A stretch of DNA of 64,000 nt. Source: Bog-950 sp964423405. GTDB lineage: Bacteria; Bacteroidota; Bacteroidia; Chitinophagales; LD1. Position 1 is the stretch's first letter. Every line of letters begins with the position of its first letter. The DNA lies in contig CAYREY010000007.1 in the NCBI GenBank assembly GCA_964423405.1, positions 1-64,000 on the forward strand, in the 5' to 3' direction. Of the stretch, positions 51,422-59,999 are shown in pieces. Below the pieces are notes generated by a model. The model had not been told where the DNA came from. It made no database searches and worked only from the letters and a program-made list of their open reading frames with translations. A program made the position numbers and the translations under genes.

Positions 51422-52129
51422 TTAATGGTGCGATAAGTTTTTAAGATAATCCGATTGCGATACCTCGCTGGCTGCGCCGTTTTGTACTTCAACAATGCGG
51501 TTGGCATAAGGCACCAGCCGCTGGTCGTGCGTTACTACTATTACCCCCTTGCCCATTTGCGCCAGGTCCTGCAATTGTTTCATTACCACCCCTACCGACT
51601 TTACATCCAGCGAGGCCGTTGGCTCATCGCAAAGTAACATAGGTGGGTCCGATACCAGCGCACGGGCTATAGCTACCCGCTGTTGCTCACCACCCGATAG
51701 CATTTTGGGCAACGATTTTAACCGGTGGGTCATTCCCAGCAACTCAAGCGCCTTTAATACTTTTGGTTTTGCTGCCGCCTTCGATACACCTTGCAGCGTT
51801 AATGGCAGCATCACGTTTTCCTCTACATTCAACGGTGCTATCAGGTTAAAACTCTGAAACACAAAACCAATATTATTTAACCGTACGCCTGCCATCTCAG
51901 CATCGTTCAGGTTGTTGGTGTAGGTGCCGTTAATCCATACTTTACCTTGGGTGGGGTAAATAACGCAGCCCAATAACGAAAGCAGGGTAGTTTTACCCGA
52001 ACCAGATGGTCCAATGATAAGTACCAGCTCGCCGGTGTTTACCTTAAAATCGGTAGGTTGCAGGGCTATCACCTCGCTATCACCGCTTTTATAAACTTTA
52101 CCGGCACCCTCTAACCGTGCTATTTCCAT
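51422..52129 (-). CDS. DevA/LolD-type ABC transporter ATPase
   Basis: 235 residues from ATG 52129; the longest frame adds seven. Walker A GPSGSGKTTLL near residue 37, signature LSGGEQQRVAIARAL near 140, Walker B MLLCDEPTASLD and the H-loop VVTHD. MacB/LolD/DevA subfamily. First gene of the operon ATPase-adaptor-permease-TolC, which likely exports a lipid, glycolipid or peptide; the substrate is not deducible. Confidence 0.92.
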   Translation of the reverse strand: MEIARLEGAGKVYKSGDSEVIALQPTDFKVNTGELVLIIGPSGSGKTTLLSLLGCVIYPTQGKVWINGTYTNNLNDAEMAGVRLNNIGFVFQSFNLIAPLNVEENVMLPLTLQGVSKAAAKPKVLKALELLGMTHRLKSLPKMLSGGEQQRVAIARALVSDPPMLLCDEPTASLDVKSVGVVMKQLQDLAQMGKGVIVVTHDQRLVPYANRIVEVQNGAASEVSQSDYLKNLSHH

Positions 52130-52233
52130 AACTGTACAAATAAACAACAAACAGACAACATTCGTTAGCCCTGTTAATATGATGATTAACAGTCGGCTGA
52201 TTACAAAAAATACATTACTAACTTCGGTATGCT

Positions 52234-53664
52234 ATGGCAAAAGAAGAACTAAGTGTTTTCGATATTTTTAAAATAGGCGTAGGCCCCAGCAGCTCGCATA
52301 CCCTGGGCCCATGGCGGGCCGCCGAACGTTTCTTAAACGAGATTAACGAAGCCGGTAATCTACCACAGGTAACCGCTGTTACCGTATGCCTGTATGGCTC
52401 GCTGGCTAAAACCGGCAAAGGCCACGGCACCGATATTGCAGTTATACTTGGCCTTAATGGTGAAGACCCTGTAACGTTTGATACGACCATACTAAACCAA
52501 ACTATAGATAGTATTAAAACCGGCCGGCAGATAAGCCTTGCGGGTAAATTGCCGATAGCATTTAATACAGATACCGATATCGTTTTTCTGAAAAGCGAAA
52601 GCCTGCCTTACCACCCCAATGCACTAAAGTTTAAAGCAACATTTGCCAATGGAACAGTAAAAGAAGAAACTTACTACTCGGTAGGTGGTGGCTTTGTGGT
52701 AAAAGAAGGCGAAGATGCCGTGCATAAAACACCCGCCAAACTTAAATACGAAATAAACGATGCCGACGACCTCCTGCAAAATTGCATGCGTGCTGGCCTT
52801 ACCATTTCGCAGCTGGTAATGGAAAACGAAAAAGCCTGGCGCACCATGGCAGAAACCCGCCAGGGCATACTAAACATTAAAGATGTGATGTTCGTCTGTA
52901 TTTATAACGGTTGCCACAGCGATGAGCGGATATTACCCGGTGGCTTAAACGTTGCCCGCCGCGCTACTAAAATGAACCGTATGTTACTGCGCAATGCGCA
53001 ATACTCTGGCTTCGAGGGCTGGCTGCAGGCTATACGCCAAACCGACCAAAGCTTTACCAACACCATGAACTGGATTAGCTGCTTTGCACTGGCAGTTAAC
53101 GAAGAGAATGCCTCTTTCGGCCGCGTGGTAACCGCACCAACAAATGGTGCAGCCGGTGTAGTACCGGCAGTATTAATGTACTACTACCTGTTTGCCGGCG
53201 GTAATAATGATGATGCGGTTATCAATTTTATGCTTACAGCCTCCGAGCTTGGCTCGTTGTTTAAAAAGGGTTCTACCATTTCGGCTGCCATGGGTGGCTG
53301 CCAGGCCGAAATAGGCGTAAGCAGTGCTATGGCTGCCGGTGCACTAACCGCCTGTATTGGTGGCAACAACGCTCAGGTGTTACAAGCCGCTGAAATAGCC
53401 ATGGAGCATCACCTGGGTATGACCTGCGACCCCATTGGCGGATTGGTACAAATACCTTGTATAGAGCGTAACACCATGGGGGCTATAAAAGCAATAACAG
53501 CAGCACAGCTTGCCATGCAGGCCGATGCCGAGCAGATGAAAGTATCGCTGGATACGGTAATAAAAACCATGTGGGATACCGCCCGCGATATGAGCGCCAA
53601 ATACAAAGAAACTGCCGACGGCGGACTGGCCATCAACGTATCTATAAACGTGCCGGAGTGTTAG
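52234..53664 (+). CDS. sdaA: L-serine ammonia-lyase (iron-sulfur, single chain)
   Basis: 476 residues. The beta-type domain starts with FDIFKIGVGPSSSHTLGPWR (the SSSHT substrate loop), and the catalytic alpha-type domain carries three cysteines for the [4Fe-4S] cluster: Cys356 in GGCQAEIG, Cys398 in GMTCDPIGG and Cys409 in QIPCIERN. The enzyme deaminates L-serine to pyruvate. Alone, divergent from the exporter operon; a TTCGG-type element precedes the ATG by a few bases. Confidence 0.95.
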   Translation: MAKEELSVFDIFKIGVGPSSSHTLGPWRAAERFLNEINEAGNLPQVTAVTVCLYGSLAKTGKGHGTDIAVILGLNGEDPVTFDTTILNQTIDSIKTGRQISLAGKLPIAFNTDTDIVFLKSESLPYHPNALKFKATFANGTVKEETYYSVGGGFVVKEGEDAVHKTPAKLKYEINDADDLLQNCMRAGLTISQLVMENEKAWRTMAETRQGILNIKDVMFVCIYNGCHSDERILPGGLNVARRATKMNRMLLRNAQYSGFEGWLQAIRQTDQSFTNTMNWISCFALAVNEENASFGRVVTAPTNGAAGVVPAVLMYYYLFAGGNNDDAVINFMLTASELGSLFKKGSTISAAMGGCQAEIGVSSAMAAGALTACIGGNNAQVLQAAEIAMEHHLGMTCDPIGGLVQIPCIERNTMGAIKAITAAQLAMQADAEQMKVSLDTVIKTMWDTARDMSAKYKETADGGLAINVSINVPEC

Positions 53665-53675
53665 CCTATCAATTA

Positions 53676-54239
53676 CTACTTACCGCTTGCCTGCTTTAAG
53701 CTGTCTGCTTTGGCAAGCGAGTCTATCAGCGCATTTGCCTGAAACTCGGCCACTATCTGCTCAGGGGTTTTGCCCAGATAGCTAAGAGTAGCCCTCACAT
53801 CCTTAGCCATATGGTGATTGGGGTACGTTTCAAGAAACTTTTCATAAATGGCCTTAGCAGCATGTGGGTTGCCTACTTCGTTTTCAAAAACAAAACCCTG
53901 CAGCAGCAAAGCGTATGGCCGGCGGCCAAAAGTCGGATACCCTTCATATACCTTTCTGTACATCTCTATACTGCGTAAGGGCTGGTGCAGGTAACGGTAA
54001 AAATCGGCCGACTTAAACAGGTATATAGCGCTGCTGGTATCTTCAGGGTATGCTTCGGCAAAAGCCTCATAGTCTTTAAGCAGGTTTACTACAGCCACCG
54101 AATCTACCTCCCCCAGCTTTGCCTTGTCGGTTAATGCGGCTTCTTTTTTCTCAATAGCACTTTTCAAACGGTCGTGTTTAAAATTACACGATGCCACAAA
54201 AAGTAACAAACCCACTATTACAAACTGTACTTTGTTCAT
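53676..54239 (-). CDS. TPR-containing lipoprotein
   Basis: 187 residues from ATG 54239 (the longer frame adds 31). Lipobox LFVASC (Cys18). The mature part has TPR-like helices, e.g. SIEMYRKVYEGYPTFGRRPY and AKAIYEKFLETYPNHHMAKD, of BamD/YbgF-type spacing. It may support envelope assembly, but there is no operon partner. Convergent with sdaA at 11 nt. Confidence 0.75.
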   Translation of the reverse strand: MNKVQFVIVGLLLFVASCNFKHDRLKSAIEKKEAALTDKAKLGEVDSVAVVNLLKDYEAFAEAYPEDTSSAIYLFKSADFYRYLHQPLRSIEMYRKVYEGYPTFGRRPYALLLQGFVFENEVGNPHAAKAIYEKFLETYPNHHMAKDVRATLSYLGKTPEQIVAEFQANALIDSLAKADSLKQASGK

Positions 54240-54409
54240 CTGCCGGTATTTAGTGCCGCTAATATAAAATAGTAGCACCGGCAAAAAACAAATACTTGTG
54301 TAACCTTTGCCAATACAGGTACTTAACACCATTTTACAAGTAATTATTTTTAAAGCGTAAACTGTTTACTGTTTTCTTCCGTATATGGTTCAGATTAAAC
54401 TTCTGGATT

Positions 54410-55789
54410 GTGAAAAAATATATACAGGACTTTTGGACATGCCTCATCAGCGTGGGGGCTGATAAAAATGTGTCTGCCGAAGAAGCAAAATATGTTCGCC
54501 ACACCAATGTGGTGGCCGTGCTAACCACCATTGCTGTTGCATCTTACATACCTCATTCATTGCTAACCGGCAATTATGCACTTAGTATATTACAGGCTAT
54601 TGATGTACTGTGTATCCTGTCGGTGCTTGGGCTTAACCACATAGGCTACAACAAAGCATCGCGCCATGTTTACCTGTGGGTGGTAAACAGTTTTGTATTA
54701 ATTAATGCCTGTTTTGTAGGCCACGAAAGCCGCATACACGAGTTTTTCTACATCACCTATATAGTGCCGTTTCTGCTTTTCAATGTGCGCGATTACAAGC
54801 ATATAGTAGGCAGTGTGCTTTCATCGGTAATATTATTTTATGTGTACGAAGCCATATACCCTCTGTTCACATCATATAATCTGGATATGGCTACCCAACT
54901 GGGCATGGTGCAGATAAACACCCTGATGAAGTTTATACTACTGGGCATAGGCATATATATACTGGCTTATTACAATTACAAAACCGAAGTAGAACTGGCA
55001 CAGACCAACGAAAAACTAAACGCACAGGCTATCGAACTGAAACGATCGAACGAAGACCTGGAGCAGTTCGGTTATATCATTTCGCATGACCTGAAAGCAC
55101 CGGTACGCAATATCAGCAGCTTTATGAGCCTGCTGCTAAAACAGTTTGGCGACACAGGCCCGAAAGGTTCGAAAGAGCTATTGGAGATGAGCAAACAAAG
55201 CTCCGACAGACTGAGCAAACAGATTGAAGATATGCTCAGCTATTGCCGGGTTGACCGTAACCTCCCCCCTTCCGCACCGGTAGACTTAAACCACATGGTA
55301 CGCACAATACAAATGGAGTTAAACGAAAAAATAAAGGAGAAGAATGCAGAGATAACAGTAGTTAAACCACTGCCGGTGTTAAATGAAATACACAGCAGTA
55401 TGCTACACCACGTGTTTCAAAACCTGATAGCCAACGGGTTAAAATTTAATAACAGCGAAAAGCCAGAGGTACGTATAGATTATACCCTGGATAATGGCGT
55501 ATTTACCTTCACCGTGGCCGATAACGGCATTGGTATAGATGCCATTTACAAAAGCAAATTGTTCCAGATGTTTAAACGCCTGCACTCGGTAGACCAATAC
55601 GAAGGTACCGGTATAGGCCTGGCTGTTTGCAAAAAAATCATCACCTTCTACAACGGCGATATTTGGTTTGAAGGCGAACCCGGCAAAGGCACTACCTTCT
55701 ACTTTACGCTGGCTAAACCGGAGGCCAAACCGGCACCGCAGATAAAAGTTGCGGATGCTAATAGCAGCATAGTACTGAAAGCCGCTTAG
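54410..55789 (+). CDS. Membrane sensor histidine kinase
   Basis: 459 residues from GTG 54410. About five or six membrane helices (about 33-190) form an input domain without a known sensor motif, followed by a short coiled coil (about 192-222), a HisKA dimerisation domain with the phosphoaccepting His226 in ISHDLKAPVRN, and HATPase_c with DNGIGID and GTGIGLAV. No response regulator is next to it. Signal unknown. Confidence 0.9.
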   Translation: MKKYIQDFWTCLISVGADKNVSAEEAKYVRHTNVVAVLTTIAVASYIPHSLLTGNYALSILQAIDVLCILSVLGLNHIGYNKASRHVYLWVVNSFVLINACFVGHESRIHEFFYITYIVPFLLFNVRDYKHIVGSVLSSVILFYVYEAIYPLFTSYNLDMATQLGMVQINTLMKFILLGIGIYILAYYNYKTEVELAQTNEKLNAQAIELKRSNEDLEQFGYIISHDLKAPVRNISSFMSLLLKQFGDTGPKGSKELLEMSKQSSDRLSKQIEDMLSYCRVDRNLPPSAPVDLNHMVRTIQMELNEKIKEKNAEITVVKPLPVLNEIHSSMLHHVFQNLIANGLKFNNSEKPEVRIDYTLDNGVFTFTVADNGIGIDAIYKSKLFQMFKRLHSVDQYEGTGIGLAVCKKIITFYNGDIWFEGEPGKGTTFYFTLAKPEAKPAPQIKVADANSSIVLKAA

Positions 55790-55814
55790 GCAAATCCCAA
55801 TAGGTATATTATCA

Positions 55815-55855
55815 CAAAGGTGGTATTTGTTTTTTCAAAACAAATATCACCTTTG
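55815..55855. promoter_or_regulatory. Palindromic hairpin with symmetric promoter elements
   Basis: CAAAGGTGGTATTTGTTTT (55815-55833) and its near-perfect inverse (55837-55855) form a 19-bp stem with one mismatch. Each strand carries TTG, an 18-nt spacer and CACCTTTG (TAnnTTTG minus one base): rightward TTG 55827-55829 and box 55848-55855; leftward TTG 55843-55841 and box 55822-55815. It could be a terminator of the kinase gene, a promoter of the M42 gene (ATG 55874), or both. Confidence 0.5.
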
Positions 55856-55873
55856 TTGCGTTAAACAACCATC

Positions 55874-56881
55874 ATGGCCAACTACAAATCCCTCGAGCAA
55901 CTGGTAAATATCGATTCTCCAACCGGTTATACTGATAACGCCTGCCGCTTTATTGTTGAAGAACTTACCCGCATAGGCTACCAGCCGGAGTACACCAATA
56001 AAGGCGCCGTTAAATGCGCCCTGGGCCCAAACCCTACGCTGGCAATAGCCGCACACGTAGACACACTGGGGGCCATTGTATCCGGCATTAAAGGAAACGG
56101 TACACTCAACTTTAGCCCCCTGGGCGGCTTGCTGCTAACCAGTGCCGAGGGCGAGTATGTAAACATTATAACCCACAGCGGTAAAGTGTACACCGGTACA
56201 TTGCTGTTCGATAACCCATCGGCGCACGCCAATAAAGACCGCGAAAGCCAGAACCGCAGCACCTACAATATGCATATCAGGCTGGATGAGGAAGTATATA
56301 AAAAAGACGATGTAACCAAGCTGGGTATTAGCGTGGGCGATATTGTAGCCTTCGAGCCCCGCTACCGCGAATATGAAAACGGCTTTATCAAATCGCGCTT
56401 TATGGATAATAAAGCCGGCTGCTTTGTATTGTTTGAAATAGCCCGTTTGTGTAAAGAACAAAACATAGCGCCACCGGTTGAATTATTCTTCAGTAATTAC
56501 GAAGAAGTGGGACACGGCGGCACTGTTGGCTACAGCAATACGGTAAAAGACCTGCTGGTTATAGATATGGGCGTGCTGGGCGATGCCTGTGAAGGCAGCG
56601 AGGTTAAATGCTCTATCTGCGCCAAAGATTCTTCGGGTCCTTATGATTACAACTTCCGTAAACAACTGGTAGACCTGGCACTGGCTAACAACATACCACA
56701 TGCGGTAGATGTGTACCCCTACTACGGTAGCGATGGCAGTGCCGCATTACGTGCCGGTAAAGATTATAAAGTAGCCCTTATAGGGCCGGGCGTAGCTGCC
56801 TCGCATGGCGTTGAGCGCACACATAAAAAAGGCATACAGGCCACTATTGACCTATGTATTAAATACATAGAAACTATATAG
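55874..56881 (+). CDS. M42 family aminopeptidase (second copy)
   Basis: 335 residues. Metal and catalytic residues in order: His in AIAAHVDTLGA, Asp in FMDNKAGCF, the Glu pair in NYEEVGHGG, Asp in LLVIDMGVLGD, and the His in GPGVAASHGVERTH at the C-terminus. It lacks the Lys-rich N-terminal tail of the gene at 32526, so the two are paralogues of different subtype. Oligomeric peptidase acting on cytoplasmic peptides is the known role of the family. It nearly abuts the next, convergent gene (1 nt). Confidence 0.9.
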   Translation: MANYKSLEQLVNIDSPTGYTDNACRFIVEELTRIGYQPEYTNKGAVKCALGPNPTLAIAAHVDTLGAIVSGIKGNGTLNFSPLGGLLLTSAEGEYVNIITHSGKVYTGTLLFDNPSAHANKDRESQNRSTYNMHIRLDEEVYKKDDVTKLGISVGDIVAFEPRYREYENGFIKSRFMDNKAGCFVLFEIARLCKEQNIAPPVELFFSNYEEVGHGGTVGYSNTVKDLLVIDMGVLGDACEGSEVKCSICAKDSSGPYDYNFRKQLVDLALANNIPHAVDVYPYYGSDGSAALRAGKDYKVALIGPGVAASHGVERTHKKGIQATIDLCIKYIETI

Positions 56882-56882
56882 C

Positions 56883-57275
56883 TTATTGCTTTATAAGTAC
56901 CAGTGTCGCGCCGGGTGCTTTCAGATCGATACCTTTTTCGGTTTTTGCCAATTGGTACATCTCATCACGTCCTTGCACATTTACTTTCAGCGAGTCTTTA
57001 CCCTGCAATGCCCACTTAACATCCAGGTCGTTTTTCATACCCATCATTTCGGCAGATGATTTACCGGTACCGTCTTCTTTAAACTCGTAGGTAAGCTTTA
57101 TCGACTGCAACATTTCGCGTGTCTTTACACTGGCTTCGTCGGTGCCGGTTGGCATCGAATCCAGTTTAATACTACCGGTATATACCCCTACCAGATCTTT
57201 ACTGGTAACACCGGTTTTAGTATTACAGGCTGCTAAAAATGCTACTAAAACAATCGCTGTCAAAAATTTTCTCAT
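56883..57275 (-). CDS. Small lipoprotein, lipocalin-like
   Basis: 130 residues from ATG 57275. Lipobox FLAAC (Cys17), then GVYTGSIKLDSMP and TYEFKEDGTGKSSAEMMG, with KWALQGKDSLKVNVQGRDEM near the end. The pattern matches small Bacteroidota lipoproteins with a lipocalin-like beta-barrel, similar in layout to the one at 7708. Ligand and role unknown. 75 nt after the DUF6134 gene in the same direction. Confidence 0.65.
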   Translation of the reverse strand: MRKFLTAIVLVAFLAACNTKTGVTSKDLVGVYTGSIKLDSMPTGTDEASVKTREMLQSIKLTYEFKEDGTGKSSAEMMGMKNDLDVKWALQGKDSLKVNVQGRDEMYQLAKTEKGIDLKAPGATLVLIKQ

Positions 57276-57350
57276 GTAGTTTTTTATTTGGCGTAAACAT
57301 ATAAATCTAATGCCACTATCAGCAATACCTAAACAATAATTGAACAATAG

Positions 57351-57932
57351 TTATCCAATCCTTTTCATATACACCGTGGCAATAGATATATGAAACTCCA
57401 TCTCCTGCAAGGCGCCATTTACATATTTATATATGCTCCGGTTGCCATCATTACTCTGTATCTCTACCGCGTTGTCAGTATGTTTCACTTTGGCATAATT
57501 AGCTTCTGCCTCATAAAAAATACGGTTAATGCCTGCCGGGCTGCTAAAGTAAAGGCTGAGTATGGAATATACCGGTGCCTCTGTAAACACCCGCTTGCCC
57601 TTGTACGAGTCAACCACATAGTGGGTACCATTAAAAGCTATGTTGGTCCACTTTTTAGTAACACCACTCTCTACCTGCGTATAGTTGCTGCTTAGCAGTT
57701 TACCGTGCCGGTAACGTACAGTGTATTTTGTCTCATCATTACGCTCCATCCATAGCACTTTCAGGTAACCTTTGGCATGCAGGGTGTACAGGTCCGTACT
57801 ATCATTCTCGACTGTTTTGGTCACCGTCATAGTACCAAACTTGATACCAAAGGCCGACATCTCATACACCAGTTTCTGGCCATAAAGCCAGTTGCATAAG
57901 CACACAAACACACACAGTAATAACCGGTTCAT
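57351..57932 (-). CDS. DUF6134 family secreted protein
   Basis: 193 residues from ATG 57932, giving the signal peptide NRLLLCVFVCLCNWLYGQ. The body (KLVYEMSAFGIKFGTMTVTK to YMKRIG) is beta-rich with a repeated YxVRYRHGKLLSSNY-type strand, matching DUF6134. Function unknown. It heads the small operon with the lipoprotein at 56883. Two copies of GTTAACCCACCC lie 90-160 bp upstream (58023 and 58078). Confidence 0.75.
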   Translation of the reverse strand: MNRLLLCVFVCLCNWLYGQKLVYEMSAFGIKFGTMTVTKTVENDSTDLYTLHAKGYLKVLWMERNDETKYTVRYRHGKLLSSNYTQVESGVTKKWTNIAFNGTHYVVDSYKGKRVFTEAPVYSILSLYFSSPAGINRIFYEAEANYAKVKHTDNAVEIQSNDGNRSIYKYVNGALQEMEFHISIATVYMKRIG

Positions 57933-58022
57933 ACTAAATGGGGTATGCCACAAAGAAGCATAAAAGCCACGACTTTAAACGTACATTTTTTCACCCCAAA
58001 GCAGCCCACCACCCCAAAAAAC

Positions 58023-58089
58023 GTTAACCCACCCCTGCACCAAATAACTAAAAATCAATTAATTACAAAAATTTCATGTTAACCCACCC
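58023..58089. repeat. Direct repeat GTTAACCCACCC upstream of DUF6134 gene
   Basis: Two identical 12-bp words at 58023-58034 and 58078-58089, 55 bp apart, followed by CT and TT respectively. They lie in the 300-bp gap between the DUF6134 gene and the aceA terminator. Nothing else is seen there except AT-rich sequence. Confidence 0.45.
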
Positions 58090-58147
58090 TTCCAGCCAAT
58101 TTAACAATAAATATTACACATTTATAATATACAAAATAAATAGCTAT

Positions 58148-58184
58148 AAAAAAAACGCCCTTTCCGATTACTCGAAAAGGGCGG
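58148..58184 (-). terminator. Terminator of aceA
   Basis: CGCCCTTTCCGA (58156-58167) pairs with TCGAAAAGGGCG (58172-58183) with one mismatch; read leftward it is followed by TTTTTTTTAT. It lies about 50 nt after the aceA stop, with a REP-like element between. Confidence 0.8.
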
Positions 58185-58196
58185 TTGTATTTCTGC

Positions 58197-58236
58197 CTTT
58201 AAGCCCTCCACTTCGGGGAGGGTTGGGAGGGGACTA
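58197..58236. repeat. REP-like element, CCTCCACTTCGGGGAGGG type
   Basis: CCTTTAAGCCCTCCACTTCG followed by GGGAGGGTTGGGAGGGGACT, homologous to 1857-1895. It overlaps the last codon of aceA, just as that copy overlaps the SPFH stop. Confidence 0.55.
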
Positions 58237-59514
58237 ATGAAACTGCTCAGCCTCGGTAGAACCTGCCAGAGCGGTAGTAGAGCTTTGGCCCTGTTGTACC
58301 ACGTTCTGTACGGCATCAAAGTAGCCGGTACCAACAAACGCCTGGTGTTTGATAGCTTTAAAGCCGTCTTTCTCCATAGCAAACTCGCGCTGTTGCATTT
58401 GGCTAAAGCCTGCCATACCGCGCTCAACATAGTTTTTGCTAAGCTCAAACATAGATGAGTTAAGGGCGTGGAAACCAGCCAGAGTGATGAACTGGAATTT
58501 GTAACCCATAGCAGCTATATCTTCACGGAAGGTAAGCATGGCTTTCTCATCCATAAACTTAGCCCAGTTGAAAGATGGTGAGCAGTTGTAGGCTAACATT
58601 TTGCCAGGGTATTTGGCGTGTATGCCTTGTGCAAACTCACGGGCAAGGCCTAAATCAGGGTTGCCGGTTTCCATCCATATAAGGTCGGCATATTCTGCGT
58701 AGCTCAGGCCACGGTCAATACCTTGCTCCAGACCATTTTTTACATAGTAGTAACCTTCTGGGGCACGCTTGCCGGTAATAAATTTGTGGTCGCGTGGGTC
58801 TATATCAGAAGTAATCAAGTTTGCAGCTTCTGCATCGGTACGGGCAATTACCAGGGTAGGTACGTTGCACACATCGGCAGCTAAACGGGCCGCAACCAGT
58901 TTGTTGATAGCCTCCTGGGTAGGCACCAGTACTTTACCACCTAAGTGGCCGCACTTTTTAGCCGAAGCCAATTGGTCTTCCCAGTGTACACCGGCAGCAC
59001 CAGCTTCAATCATACCTTTCATTAATTCAAAGGCGTTCAGGTTACCACCAAAGCCTGCTTCAGCATCGGCTACAATTGGCACCATCCAGTCGCGCTGTGG
59101 TTCGCCTTCCATGTATTCAATCTGGTCGCGGCGCATCAGCGAGTTATTAATACGCTTAACTACAGCAGGTACCGAGTTAGCAGGGTATAACGATTGGTCA
59201 GGGTACATTTCGCTACCTAAGTTAGCATCGGCAGCTACCTGCCAGCCCGATAGGTAAATAGCTTTCATACCGGCAGCAACTTCCTGCACAGCCTGGTTAC
59301 CGGTAAGGGCACCAAGACCGGCCACCCACTGGTCGGTGTGTAAGCGTTTCCAAAGTTTTTCAGCACCATTACGGGCAAGGCTGTATTCAACCTGTACCGA
59401 ACCGCTGATGTTGATTACTTCTTCAGCAGTATAAGGACGTTTAATACCTTTCCAACGTGCGTTGCTTTCCCATTCTTTTTTAAGGGCTGCCGCTCTTTCT
59501 TGTTTTGTAGCCAT
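58234..59514 (-). CDS. aceA: Isocitrate lyase
   Basis: 426 residues. The catalytic loop KKCGHLGGKVLVPTQE near residue 186 carries the active-site Cys, and VADAEAGFGGNLNAFELM, RTDAEAANLITSDIDPRD and YNCSPSFNWAKF are further isocitrate lyase blocks. It splits isocitrate into glyoxylate and succinate, the first step of the glyoxylate shunt used on acetate or fatty acids. It follows malate synthase in the same direction, separated by the four-helix-bundle gene. No GCGAAA operator is visible in its own upstream region. Confidence 0.95.
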   Translation of the reverse strand: MATKQERAAALKKEWESNARWKGIKRPYTAEEVINISGSVQVEYSLARNGAEKLWKRLHTDQWVAGLGALTGNQAVQEVAAGMKAIYLSGWQVAADANLGSEMYPDQSLYPANSVPAVVKRINNSLMRRDQIEYMEGEPQRDWMVPIVADAEAGFGGNLNAFELMKGMIEAGAAGVHWEDQLASAKKCGHLGGKVLVPTQEAINKLVAARLAADVCNVPTLVIARTDAEAANLITSDIDPRDHKFITGKRAPEGYYYVKNGLEQGIDRGLSYAEYADLIWMETGNPDLGLAREFAQGIHAKYPGKMLAYNCSPSFNWAKFMDEKAMLTFREDIAAMGYKFQFITLAGFHALNSSMFELSKNYVERGMAGFSQMQQREFAMEKDGFKAIKHQAFVGTGYFDAVQNVVQQGQSSTTALAGSTEAEQFH

Positions 59515-59601
59515 TCTTTTGATTGGTTATTTATAAATGATTGATGATTAATGAATATTTGACGGCGGTCAACAGACCACGGACTACGGTTTAACAGCCA
59601 T

Positions 59602-59955
59602 TTAGTCCATTGTGTTTCTGTATGCGTTTAGCCTTTTAAATAGTAGTTCAGTTTTATTATACAATTCTGTAAACTTCTCTTCGGTTATATACTTCCTGTT
59701 TTTTGCTTTATACAAGCAGGTTATCACCTCACAATTACTTCTTATAGCATATCCTACAAATTTCCTGTTCTCTGGGTTACTTTGCCCTATCGAACCTTCC
59801 GAAACATTCAATGCAATTGAATCTACCGCCCGCATTGTTTGAGACGTTAGATTAAACATCTCGTGTTTTGGATACTTTATTGCTATATCATTCAACTCCT
59901 CTCCCAACTCCATTGCATCTTGCCACACTCTCAACGTTTCGAACTTATATGCCAT
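59602..59955 (-). CDS. Four-helix-bundle (S23/IVP-like) protein
   Basis: 117 residues, the typical length of the family (TIGR02436 type). FETLRVWQDAMELGEELND at the start and FNLTSQTMRAVDSIALNVSE followed by GSIGQSNPENRKFVGYAIRS (Ser-x-Asn-x-x-E pattern) are its signature. Such proteins were first found inside 23S rRNA intervening sequences and also occur scattered in Bacteroidota genomes; the function is unknown. Here it sits between aceB and aceA, flanked on both sides by the similar words GACCACGGACTACGG and GACCACTGACGACTGAC, which suggests an inserted cassette. Confidence 0.9.
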   Translation of the reverse strand: MAYKFETLRVWQDAMELGEELNDIAIKYPKHEMFNLTSQTMRAVDSIALNVSEGSIGQSNPENRKFVGYAIRSNCEVITCLYKAKNRKYITEEKFTELYNKTELLFKRLNAYRNTMD

Positions 59956-59999
59956 AAACTGTATTTTGCATTAACCGTTGTCAGTCGTCAGTGGTCCGT

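Noticed and set aside
49342..52129. Assignment of the exporter to macrolide efflux (MacAB-TolC)
   Set aside because: The permease has the DevC layout with a separate ATPase gene, whereas MacB is a fused protein; substrate left open.
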